From contig NC_014960.1 in assembly GCF_000199675.1 (NCBI RefSeq), positions 2,046,001-2,110,000 of the forward strand: a DNA stretch of 64,000 bases, written 5' to 3'. The notes below the pieces were generated by a model, which was not told the DNA's origin, ran no database searches, and worked only from the letters and a program-made list of their open reading frames with translations. Below, piece after piece: positions 27,256 to 35,304 of the stretch (position 1 is the first letter of the stretch; the number at the start of each line of letters is the position of its first letter). The translations under genes and the position numbers were made by a program. The stretch comes from Anaerolinea thermophila UNI-1 (GTDB taxonomy: Bacteria; Chloroflexota; Anaerolineae; Anaerolineales; Anaerolineaceae).

Positions 27256-29742
27256 ATGGTCTCTTTTCCAAGAATTGACCTGACTTCGTTTGTTCTGGGG
27301 TTTATTGCCGCCAGTTTATTCTGGTGGCTCATTGCACGACTTCGACCGTTAATCCCCCCACTGATCAATCGTATCAAAAAGTTCTTCCAGGATCTTCGCG
27401 AAAGGAATCTGGAAGTTGCCAATCAATTCCTTCAGAAAGATACCTTACAACGAGCTCAACGGATGCACCTTGCGGCGGCGTTGTTTCCTCTGGATGAAAT
27501 TCTCATTCCCCCTACAGTACTGGCGCCTCCTCTATCCGCTCTGGAAAAACATCCCGCGGCGCCAGACTCAATCGCCAGCCAATTCATTCCTTACACCCCC
27601 GACTGGCCAGAATTAAGCGCGAATTACCCGGTAGAAACTCTAACTCTGGAAGAGGCAACCTGCGGACATCCTCTCATTGCAGTTGTGGGTGTACCCGGAA
27701 GTGGAAAGAGTGTGGCACTCGCTCATCTTGCCAGCCAAATCGTACGGAATGAGGTTAGAGGAAACACCTTAAAAGGAATATCACCTTTCTATTTCCACAT
27801 TCGGGAAATTGAAATTTTTGAGGAAGTTTCGGATCCCTTACAGCCTGTTCTGCAGTTCTTCCAAAACAGGCTACCGGTCATTCTGCGTCCTCGTTTTCAT
27901 CAATTCCTCACTGACCGCTTCAATACGGGACGAGCCCTTTTACTGATAGATGGAGTAGATGAACTCTCGCCCGAAGAATTACGCCTTTTCCATCAATACC
28001 TTAACCTGCTCCGATCAAAATATCCCACATTGCGAATCATCCTTGCGGCATCACCGTTATACCTCAATGGCTTAATCGAGAGTGGTTTTCAGGTGCTTGC
28101 ACTTTCATCGTGGGGCTTCCGCCAACGAGAGGAATTCCTGGAACGATGGTGTCAGGCTTGGGAACGGTGGATTGTCCCTGAAATTCAAAAGCGGGGCGAA
28201 ATCCAACCTGTTCCTGTCTTCTTACTTAAGAACTGGCTGAGGGGAGAAAGAGGAACTTTCACCCCTCTGGAATGGACTTTACGAACCTGGCTGGCTTTTA
28301 CGGGCGAGATTCAGTCCACACAAATTGTGCAAATCCTGCGTAGTTTCCTGAACCGTTTTGTGCAGGGAAATATCACCTATCAGATTCTTGAAGTCATTGC
28401 CAGTGAATTCCTCATCCGAAAAGCCAGCGCTTTACCCTATCAAGACCTGGAAAAAACCATTGCTCAGATTACCGGTCCACGTCCAGATGAATTGGGTGAA
28501 ATCGTCTCAGAAACACAACTGAAAAAGCAAAAAAAGAAACGGGATATCATTCTTTCTCCATCAGAACAAGTTCTGGAGACTTTGCTGGCAGAAGGACTTC
28601 TGCGAGAATATCCGGGAGAGCAACTTGGTTTCGTCAATCCTCTCTTCGCGGGTTACCTCGCAGGTGGAAGATTCACCCCAATGGATTTGCCACAATTATG
28701 GGCGCAAAGTCAATGGGAGTTTGCTTATCAGACCGTACGCTATTTGACCATCCGACACGCCAATTCTATCGATGCGCTAACCCTGCTGTCCGAAGATGAT
28801 TCCATGCTCAAGAGCAACTTCTTCCGGCTGACGCGTTGGCTTCCCGATATCCCCACCACAGTCTCATGGCGTTCCAGCCTTTTCAAACAAATGGTTCAAT
28901 ACCTGCAAGACGAAAACCTTCCTGAAGGCTTCCGAGCCAGAGTAGTGGCTGCCTTTGTTCACTCTGGAGATCCTTCGGTCAATCGGCTGTTTAAATCTCT
29001 GTTCTCATCCCCTTCCACTGTATTGAAACGTCTGAGCCTGCTGGGGGCGGGAGCATGGGGCGATGCCAGTTTGGTTCCTGACATTCTTCCTCTTCTGGCA
29101 GACCCTTCTGAAGAAGTCAGATTGACGGCTTGCTTAGCTTTAAGTGCCATTCCTTCTGAAAGCGCACAGAGCGCGATTGCGGAAACCCTGATGCACGGCG
29201 ATGAGATGATGCGCCAGGCAACAGCGGAAGCCCTTGCTCACCATCCAAAAGAAGGCAGAGCCGTCATAGAGCAAGCCCTCAAAGTGCCCGACTTACTGAC
29301 CCGCAGAGCCGCAGTCCTTGCACTTCTACAGTTCAGAGATGATTGGGCAAAACAACTTGCAGAGCAGGTTGCCGTGGAAGATGGGCAATGGGTAGTTCGC
29401 AACGTGGCTTCTCAGGTAGCCGAAGTGCTTGCTCAAAAGAATCCAAGAATCCCTAACGTCCTTCCTGCGCCCTGGGAATCTCCCTGGCTGATTGGTTTTG
29501 CGGCGAAGAAAGGACTGGGCGTTACACCGAACCTGCCGCCCATTGATTTACTTGTGGAAGCCCTCCGCTCCAGTTCAACCGAGGATCAAAAAGCCGCACT
29601 GGAATATGCACGAAACTACCCCGAAGCGGTTATTCAGCAGGAAGTTGTTCGCCTGACACAAAGTGCAGATCGTGCCGTTCAGGATACTGCGTTTCTGGTA
29701 TTGTGGTACTGGAAATTATGGGGGGTGTCCGCCGGAAATTGA
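27256..29742 (+). CDS. Membrane-anchored NACHT-domain NTPase with HEAT-like repeats
   Basis: From ATG 27256 the protein has 828 residues. A single membrane helix lies at about 10-30. A NACHT/STAND NTPase follows, with Walker A GVPGSGKS near 145-152 and Walker B LLLIDGVDEL near 228-237. A helical winged region comes next, then HEAT-like repeats at about 580-800 (for example DASLVPDILPLLADPSEEVR and RAVQDTAFLVL). STAND proteins use such repeats as sensors and the NTPase to oligomerise. The N-terminal effector is only a membrane anchor. An immune, signalling or housekeeping role cannot be told apart from sequence. It is probably co-transcribed with the zinc-ribbon gene. Confidence 0.85.
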   Translation: MVSFPRIDLTSFVLGFIAASLFWWLIARLRPLIPPLINRIKKFFQDLRERNLEVANQFLQKDTLQRAQRMHLAAALFPLDEILIPPTVLAPPLSALEKHPAAPDSIASQFIPYTPDWPELSANYPVETLTLEEATCGHPLIAVVGVPGSGKSVALAHLASQIVRNEVRGNTLKGISPFYFHIREIEIFEEVSDPLQPVLQFFQNRLPVILRPRFHQFLTDRFNTGRALLLIDGVDELSPEELRLFHQYLNLLRSKYPTLRIILAASPLYLNGLIESGFQVLALSSWGFRQREEFLERWCQAWERWIVPEIQKRGEIQPVPVFLLKNWLRGERGTFTPLEWTLRTWLAFTGEIQSTQIVQILRSFLNRFVQGNITYQILEVIASEFLIRKASALPYQDLEKTIAQITGPRPDELGEIVSETQLKKQKKKRDIILSPSEQVLETLLAEGLLREYPGEQLGFVNPLFAGYLAGGRFTPMDLPQLWAQSQWEFAYQTVRYLTIRHANSIDALTLLSEDDSMLKSNFFRLTRWLPDIPTTVSWRSSLFKQMVQYLQDENLPEGFRARVVAAFVHSGDPSVNRLFKSLFSSPSTVLKRLSLLGAGAWGDASLVPDILPLLADPSEEVRLTACLALSAIPSESAQSAIAETLMHGDEMMRQATAEALAHHPKEGRAVIEQALKVPDLLTRRAAVLALLQFRDDWAKQLAEQVAVEDGQWVVRNVASQVAEVLAQKNPRIPNVLPAPWESPWLIGFAAKKGLGVTPNLPPIDLLVEALRSSSTEDQKAALEYARNYPEAVIQQEVVRLTQSADRAVQDTAFLVLWYWKLWGVSAGN

Positions 29743-29760
29743 ACGGAAGTATTTGAAGTA

Positions 29761-29786
29761 AAAAAGCCCTCTTTCGAGGGCTTTTT
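29761..29786. terminator. Bidirectional rho-independent terminator
   Basis: AAAAAGCCCTC and GAGGGCTTTTT pair with a TTTC loop. The A and T flanks make it work on both strands, between the convergent NACHT and yggU genes. Confidence 0.92.
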
Positions 29787-29790
29787 GAAC

Positions 29791-30108
29791 TTAACTCAAA
29801 TGCTGAAGGATTCTTGCCTGAACTGTAGAAGCATCCAGATTTAAGACGGTCACAATCTTATCCCGTCCAGTTTCTCCCGCTACAATCTCCAGAGAAGTCC
29901 TGGGGACATCCAGCACTTCGGAAAGGAAATCAATCAACGCCTCATTGGCTTTTCCCTCTACTGGGGGCGCAGTGAGACGAATTTTTACCGTTCCATCATC
30001 CAGGATCTCGTAGATTTCATTTTTACTCGCACGAGGGGTTACCCGTACAGTAATCGCGGCACCTGTCTTTCCATCATGCAAACGAAACTCGCGTTTTTCC
30101 CGGCTCAT
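29791..30108 (-). CDS. yggU: DUF167 family protein (YggU)
   Basis: This 105-residue protein has the DUF167 signatures VRVTPRASKNEI and LTAPPVEGKANEALIDFLSE, at about 22-33 and 50-69. The family's function is unknown; it often travels with yggT and yggS. It is the last gene of the run and starts 4 bases after yggT. The bidirectional terminator follows its stop by 4 bases. Confidence 0.9.
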   Translation of the reverse strand: MSREKREFRLHDGKTGAAITVRVTPRASKNEIYEILDDGTVKIRLTAPPVEGKANEALIDFLSEVLDVPRTSLEIVAGETGRDKIVTVLNLDASTVQARILQHLS

Positions 30109-30112
30109 TTCA

Positions 30113-30376
30113 CTACCCCAAGGAAGAAATTAGAGAAATCAAAAGTCTTTCAATAACCTGAATCAGGATGATTAAAATCAAAGGACTGAAATCAATTCCC
30201 CCCATTGGAGGCAAGACCCGGCGGATAGGTGCATACAGGGGATTCAGAACCTTACCCAGTGTTTCTCGAACCGGGTGAAATGGCGAAAGGAAAAAAGACA
30301 GCACTGCATCAATAATGATCAAAACGCTCAAAATTTGTGCTACGCTACGGATCAATGTAATGAAAATCGGAATCAT
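30113..30376 (-). CDS. yggT: YggT-family membrane protein
   Basis: The 87-residue protein has two membrane helices (about 5-25 and 62-85) flanking the conserved loop PFHPVRETLGKVLNPLYAPIRR (in parts). YggT/YlmG proteins influence division-plane or membrane organisation. The ATG at 30376 is chosen over a TTG at 30385. No ribosome binding site is present. A perfect TATAAT at 30390-30385 overlaps the yggS stop codon, so an internal leaderless promoter may add to read-through from upstream. Confidence 0.88.
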   Translation of the reverse strand: MIPIFITLIRSVAQILSVLIIIDAVLSFFLSPFHPVRETLGKVLNPLYAPIRRVLPPMGGIDFSPLILIILIQVIERLLISLISSLG

Positions 30377-30384
30377 ATAAACCA

Positions 30385-30390
30385 ATTATA
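30385..30390 (-). promoter_or_regulatory. -10 element overlapping the yggS stop codon
   Basis: TATAAT on the minus strand contains the TAA stop of yggS and is followed by eight bases and the yggT ATG. No clear -35. Confidence 0.45.
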
Positions 30391-31120
30391 CTGTTTTTTG
30401 TCTTCGAGGGCCTAAAATTGCCGTTCCGATTCTGATAATCGTGGCGCCTTCCTGCACTGCCACAGGGAAATCTGCACTGGTACCCATTGAAAGTTCATCC
30501 CAACACACTTGTGGGAAGATTTTTCTCAGAGAATCCTGAATCTTTCGTAATTTCACAAAATATGGGCGGCTTTCCTCCATTTTTTCGAAAAGCGGTGGCA
30601 TGGTCATTAATCCTTTGATGGATAAATTTGGTAAAGAAACGACTTTCTCAATCGCTCCGAGCATAGAGGTAAAAGTTTGATCATCCCAAGCCGGAAGCCC
30701 AAACTTACTCTCTTCCCCGCTAACATTCAATTCAAGCATCGCCGGTAAAACCCTGTTGGCTCCCTGAGCAAAACGATTGAGTTTTTCAGCAATTTCGACG
30801 CGATCAATGGTCTCCATGACCGAAAAATGCTCCACGACGATGCGCGCCTTACGACTTTGCAGATGTCCGATCATATGCCACTCTATACCGGGTTGACTCT
30901 GCAAAGCGAGGATTTTTGGCAGGGCTTCTTCCGGATAATTCTCTCCGAACAAAGTTATCCCCGCCTCAATGGACGCTTTTACCACCTCCAGAGGCTGAGT
31001 TTTCGTCACCACAAGGATACGAATGGCTTTGGGATCACGCCCAACCTCAAACGCCGATTGAGCCACCTGCTCTTCTACACGAAGATATCTTTCACGAATA
31101 TGCCGTACCAGGGTTTCCAT
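30386..31120 (-). CDS. yggS: YggS-family pyridoxal-phosphate homeostasis protein
   Basis: The 244-residue protein is a single TIM-barrel of the alanine-racemase type. The PLP lysine is in LVVTKTQPLEVV (about residue 36). Other markers are HMIGHLQSRKA, LELNVSGEESKFG and LSMGTSADFPVAVQEG. The family has no racemase activity and buffers PLP levels. It follows pgeF by 3 bases in the classical ylm-like neighbourhood that usually lies near cell-division genes, although none is present here. Confidence 0.93.
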   Translation of the reverse strand: METLVRHIRERYLRVEEQVAQSAFEVGRDPKAIRILVVTKTQPLEVVKASIEAGITLFGENYPEEALPKILALQSQPGIEWHMIGHLQSRKARIVVEHFSVMETIDRVEIAEKLNRFAQGANRVLPAMLELNVSGEESKFGLPAWDDQTFTSMLGAIEKVVSLPNLSIKGLMTMPPLFEKMEESRPYFVKLRKIQDSLRKIFPQVCWDELSMGTSADFPVAVQEGATIIRIGTAILGPRRQKTV

Positions 31121-31123
31121 GGT

Positions 31124-31912
31124 TTATCTCAATCCAATCATCGCGGCAAAACGTCCGGTTTTTCCCATTTCGGCTCGATGAGAATACCAATCCCGCGTAT
31201 GTTCAGCGGTACAGATTTCCACGGTTTGAATATGATCCGCCAAAACACCGGCCTGAGTCAAAATGATTTGATTGGCACGCCAGAGGTCAAGAGAAATAAC
31301 ACCGTTTTCCTGTAAAAGCACTTCACTGGAGTCATTTCCAAAGGCTTCTCTTACCGCATGAGTCACCTCACTGCCCACTGCATAATGTTCTGGACAAATA
31401 GAAGGTCCAATCACCGCCAGTAAATCTTCAGGTTTTGTGCCAAAAGCCTGCTTCATGGAAAGGACACTTTCACGCGCCACTTTAGCAACTGTACCTTTCC
31501 AGCCTGCGTGCGCAATCCCTACTGCATGATGACCAGGATCAAAAAGAAGAATAGGGACACAGTCCGCAAACATCATCAACAACACAACTTCGGGGTTGTC
31601 TGTGATAATCGCATCTGCCTGCTGGTGAGGCTCTCCCAAAGAACGCGGTTGACGAGTATAGACAACACGATTGCTGTGAACCTGCCATACATCAAAAATC
31701 CCCCGAGGTTCGGGAGTAAGAGCGCGTAAAGCGCGAGCCCGATTTTCCAGAACGTTTTCACGCGAATCCCCAACACTGGTTGCCATGTTGAGACTTGCCC
31801 ATGGACTGGGGCTTACTCCACCGTGACGCGTAAAAAATCCATGAAAAATCGGCTCAGTATCCAAAAGATCTGCTTTGAGGAATCGCACCTCACCCGAAGA
31901 GACGTACCTCAT
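31124..31912 (-). CDS. pgeF: Peptidoglycan editing factor / laccase-domain protein (YfiH/YlmD)
   Basis: At 262 residues it shows the metal-site motifs of the family: FTRHGGVSPSPWASLNMA near residue 27, MFADCVPILLFDP near 115 and IAHAGWKGTVAKVARE near 133. PgeF removes misincorporated serine from peptidoglycan precursors in E. coli; homologues have multicopper-like or purine-nucleoside activities. The ATG overlaps the previous stop as ATGA. It lies in one transcription unit with an L,D-transpeptidase, which also acts on the wall. Confidence 0.93.
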   Translation of the reverse strand: MRYVSSGEVRFLKADLLDTEPIFHGFFTRHGGVSPSPWASLNMATSVGDSRENVLENRARALRALTPEPRGIFDVWQVHSNRVVYTRQPRSLGEPHQQADAIITDNPEVVLLMMFADCVPILLFDPGHHAVGIAHAGWKGTVAKVARESVLSMKQAFGTKPEDLLAVIGPSICPEHYAVGSEVTHAVREAFGNDSSEVLLQENGVISLDLWRANQIILTQAGVLADHIQTVEICTAEHTRDWYSHRAEMGKTGRFAAMIGLR

Positions 31913-32916
31913 CTCGGCTCTCCAGATTCCGGGGCAGGATTCTGAGATGCCCTTTCAATTTTTCGAGTAATCAGGTTGTAGGTATCTTCCATGGTTTGCT
32001 CAATCAACGGATACAAATACCAGACAGTCATTAACCCGAACAATGCCCCAGTCACGGTTCTAAGAAACGGGGTACTTTCTCTCAAAGGTAACCATGCCGG
32101 CATATTGGGCACCAGACCAAACAACTGTGAAGTACCATCTATACCGATAGGAAAAAGCCCCAGGATGACCCATAAATACCAGGGGATTCCCTTAATCCGT
32201 CTTCCCCTCAAGGCAAACACCACACCAAATCCCAGCATGGCAAGATAAATGGCAACATCTCTCTGACAAAGGGCTACCTTGTAGCCCACCACCGGGTTTC
32301 CGTTAAAATTACGAGCCTCAAACAAATTCTCGATACCAATGGCTTGCTCATAAGTTATAACCCCCGAGATACCGGACAATTCTCGAGGGTAATACGCCTG
32401 TTGACCAAACAAAAACCATGAACGAAATGGTAACTGATGACAGGTAAAGGAATAAAAACGGTAGATCAAGGAAGCAGGACGTTCATACCCATTTTTCATT
32501 AAGACAGGGGCAAGGAAAGGCAAGCCCACATAGAGAAAGATAAGAAGATTGAAAACATGAATGTAATTCTTGCTAAGCCAGAGGGAAAAATAATCCGCTT
32601 GTGTGACTGTTCTGCCACGTTGCACTTTATCTTCCCACTCTTGCTGACCTATCTTATGCATCTGGACTTGCCGATCCCGAGCGGCTCCAACAGCAACCCG
32701 AATTTGCACCTCATTAATAGGATCGGTAAGACGGTAGGGCCCAACCTGAATGACCGGAACCCGCCCTCCAATCGAATGAAGTAAAGCGGGATCTTTTTGA
32801 CTGATATCAATTCTGGTAATCTGAAAGTCCAGTTCAGACTTCAGTTTTTCCAGCAAGGCATCCACTGCCTGACATTCCGGGGAGTCGGGAACGTAGTAGA
32901 AGGTAAGTGAAATCAC
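31909..32916 (-). CDS. Glutaredoxin-like domain fused to DUF2085 membrane protein
   Basis: The 335-residue protein starts with a glutaredoxin-like fold (about residues 1-85: TFYYVPDSPECQAVD, then RVPVIQVGPYRL). It has only one Cys in the active-site position, and a Glu precedes it. A linker leads to four or five membrane helices of a DUF2085 domain with conserved cysteines in FTCHQLPFRSW and ALCQRDVAIY. The fusion suggests a membrane thiol function together with the neighbouring TlpA and CcdA. The start is GTG, overlapping the tlpA stop as GTGA. Confidence 0.82.
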   Translation of the reverse strand: MISLTFYYVPDSPECQAVDALLEKLKSELDFQITRIDISQKDPALLHSIGGRVPVIQVGPYRLTDPINEVQIRVAVGAARDRQVQMHKIGQQEWEDKVQRGRTVTQADYFSLWLSKNYIHVFNLLIFLYVGLPFLAPVLMKNGYERPASLIYRFYSFTCHQLPFRSWFLFGQQAYYPRELSGISGVITYEQAIGIENLFEARNFNGNPVVGYKVALCQRDVAIYLAMLGFGVVFALRGRRIKGIPWYLWVILGLFPIGIDGTSQLFGLVPNMPAWLPLRESTPFLRTVTGALFGLMTVWYLYPLIEQTMEDTYNLITRKIERASQNPAPESGEPR

Positions 32917-33449
32917 GGAGTAATCTCCACAGCCCTTAAGTAATTCTCCAGCATCCTGGGTGTCAGGACCCCAATTCGCTGTGCGCGCAACACACCATCC
33001 TTATCAATGAAAAACGTTGTAGGATAAGCCTGTACGTAATATTTATCTGAGGCTTTTCCCGCAGGATCGAGAAGCACTTGAAAAGTAATCTGGTTTGCCT
33101 CCACGAAGTTTTGAACTGTTGCAACGTCTTCCATGTAATTAATACCGATGAAAACCACTTCATCGCCTAATTGCTTATGGTAAGCCTCAAACACAGGCAT
33201 TTCTTCATTGCAGGGCGGGCACCAGGTTGCCCAAAAATTCAACACTACAGGCTTTCCACGGAAATCGCTCAAGCGATGTACCTTACCATTCAAATCCACC
33301 AGTTCAAAATCCGCCATCGGCTTGCCAGTTGCAGGTGGAGAAATCTTTTCAGCACTGCTTTTGGATGGTGTTGAAATAAACACAGCCATTCCAAGAATCA
33401 ACCCGATGGCTAAACCCGCAGCCAGAAACAAAAAATTTTTCCACTTCAT
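32913..33449 (-). CDS. TlpA/ResA-like membrane-anchored thioredoxin
   Basis: The 178-residue protein has an N-terminal anchor or signal helix (about 5-27) and a thioredoxin fold with the active site NFWATWCPPCNEEMP (Cys78 and Cys81, approximate). Members reduce disulfides outside the cytoplasm, for example in cytochrome c assembly, with electrons supplied by CcdA. The ccdA gene is 5 bases upstream, so the pair forms one redox relay. Confidence 0.93.
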   Translation of the reverse strand: MKWKNFLFLAAGLAIGLILGMAVFISTPSKSSAEKISPPATGKPMADFELVDLNGKVHRLSDFRGKPVVLNFWATWCPPCNEEMPVFEAYHKQLGDEVVFIGINYMEDVATVQNFVEANQITFQVLLDPAGKASDKYYVQAYPTTFFIDKDGVLRAQRIGVLTPRMLENYLRAVEITP

Positions 33450-33454
33450 TCTAC

Positions 33455-34171
33455 TTATAATCCCAAGTCCACAAAAGTTCCAAAACGAGAAAGCAAATTG
33501 AACACTCCAAAGAACAACATACCACCAACAATAATCAGAATCACACCCATTCCCACTTCAACATAATGCATGACCTTTCCATACCGCCGCAGGATTTTTG
33601 TTACCCACCCAATTCCCAAAGCCGCAATCAGGAAAGGTATCGCCAAGCCAGCGGAATAAGCCGAAAGGAGGGACACACCCTGGGCTATGGAGCCGCCACT
33701 CAACGCCAGGGTCAAAATCGCTCCCAGCACAGGCCCAACACAGGGAGACCACCCAGCGGAGAAAAATACACCCATCAACGCCGAAGAAAGGTAACTTCTG
33801 GACAAATCCTCAGAGGAGCGCGGGCGCAGGTCGTACTCCAGGAAAGGGATACGTAATAACCCCGTCATGTGCAAACCAAAAATCATGACCAGGATACCGC
33901 CGATTTTTGCAATCCAGGTACGCAAGTCGTAAAGTAAACCACCTAAAGCAGAAACTGCTACACCGAGGGTGATAAAAACCACACTGAAACCCAACACAAA
34001 TGCCAGTCCATGGGAAAAAGTGACCCAACGGTCAGCAACTGAATTGCTTTGGGCAGTTGCCACCGCACGGCCACTGAGATATCCAACATAGACAGGCACA
34101 AGTGAAAAGACACATGGTGAAAGGAAAGAAGCCAAACCAGCCAGAAATGCTAAACCTACCGTTACTTCCAT
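33455..34171 (-). CDS. ccdA: CcdA-family cytochrome c biogenesis / thiol-disulfide transporter
   Basis: From ATG 34171 (AGGTGAG upstream) the protein has 238 residues and six membrane helices. The two redox cysteines sit in FLSPCVFSLVP (helix 1) and AGWSPCVGPVLGA (helix 4). CcdA moves reducing equivalents from cytoplasmic thioredoxin to extracytoplasmic TlpA-like proteins. A GTG at 34177 would add two residues. It follows the L,D-transpeptidase by 11 bases. Confidence 0.94.
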   Translation of the reverse strand: MEVTVGLAFLAGLASFLSPCVFSLVPVYVGYLSGRAVATAQSNSVADRWVTFSHGLAFVLGFSVVFITLGVAVSALGGLLYDLRTWIAKIGGILVMIFGLHMTGLLRIPFLEYDLRPRSSEDLSRSYLSSALMGVFFSAGWSPCVGPVLGAILTLALSGGSIAQGVSLLSAYSAGLAIPFLIAALGIGWVTKILRRYGKVMHYVEVGMGVILIIVGGMLFFGVFNLLSRFGTFVDLGL

Positions 34172-34182
34172 TCTCACCTCTA

Positions 34183-35268
34183 TTATTCTACAACTTCGAC
34201 CACTGTACCAACGGGCGGCCAGTTTTTAGAGACGTCCAATTCCCCAGGGATTAGAGGAACCACCGGATTGGTCCATCGAAAGATAAATTTTGCGTCTTCT
34301 GGACTCACATTAATACAGCCATGCGAGCGTGGAATACCGAATTCATTATGCCAGTACGTAGAATGGACCGCCACACCCTCACCTGTGATGAAACACGTCC
34401 AGGGCACAGCTGTATAATCTCCGGTTGTCTCGCCACTCATGTGAAGAGACATCAATTTCCGATATATCGGATGGGGGCCCAACGGGGTTGACCATTTATC
34501 AACCGGATTGCCCTGGGCATCAAATTTAGCCCCGGTGGATACCCGGCAAAAGTGGACCTCGCGATTCCCTTCATAACAGGAAAGCGTCTGGCGTGTGACG
34601 TTGACGATAATCTTTTTATTCTCCACTTCAGGAGAAATGGGGGCTACATCTTCTTCCGTAATCGGGCGGAAGGCTTCTGCATCCGCCCAAAAAATATCTC
34701 CGTAAGTGCCGTACTTCTGATTGACACGGTAAAGCGTTTTTCCCGATGCGCTCACACGAACATCATCAATCCAGACTACCTGACTGTAATAAAGCCGAGG
34801 GTAAAGGGCATTTTTCAGCGAGGGTGTGCGAATTGGGGGGTTGGCGATAATCAAATCCACATAGGGAACAGTAACCTCTGCCCACATTCCTCGTTCTCCA
34901 TTCACTTCCGGCAACTGGGTGAGGGGGGTATTTGGCAAATAATACACCGGTTGCAACCGTGGAGCATAAATAAAGCCATCAGGGGTCTCCACCCAGCGAC
35001 GACTTCCATACCCCGGAGAAGCCCCAATCACTTCTCTCAACCAAACCACCACTGCATCATCAAAAATGACCTTGGTGATATCGGCATTCGCATCGGGTTT
35101 CGCCCGGATATTCACTTTTCCGAGGCAAACCCGCCCCATTTTTTGTCCAACGGTCCACTCTGTCGAATTCTGCAAATTTCTCTGCAATGGAGTCAGCGCC
35201 AATGCTCCAGCCGCGAGCAGGCTCATCTGTAAAAAATCCCGTCGAGAGATGTTGTTGCGCTTTGTCAT
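34183..35268 (-). CDS. L,D-transpeptidase with Tat signal
   Basis: From ATG 35268 the protein has 361 residues. The N-terminus carries a twin-arginine signal (SRRDFLQ plus a hydrophobic stretch). An SH3-like region follows (RVCLGKVNIRAKPDA), then the YkuD domain with the catalytic His/Cys in HSTYWHNEFG and RSHGCINVSPEDA (Cys about 317). It forms 3-3 or lipoprotein cross-links in peptidoglycan. Tat export implies folding before secretion, which is unusual for this family. A GTG three codons upstream is an alternative start. No clear ribosome binding site. Confidence 0.9.
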   Translation of the reverse strand: MTKRNNISRRDFLQMSLLAAGALALTPLQRNLQNSTEWTVGQKMGRVCLGKVNIRAKPDANADITKVIFDDAVVVWLREVIGASPGYGSRRWVETPDGFIYAPRLQPVYYLPNTPLTQLPEVNGERGMWAEVTVPYVDLIIANPPIRTPSLKNALYPRLYYSQVVWIDDVRVSASGKTLYRVNQKYGTYGDIFWADAEAFRPITEEDVAPISPEVENKKIIVNVTRQTLSCYEGNREVHFCRVSTGAKFDAQGNPVDKWSTPLGPHPIYRKLMSLHMSGETTGDYTAVPWTCFITGEGVAVHSTYWHNEFGIPRSHGCINVSPEDAKFIFRWTNPVVPLIPGELDVSKNWPPVGTVVEVVE

Positions 35269-35304
35269 GATACACACTCTTAAGAGACAAAAATTAGATG
35301 CATG

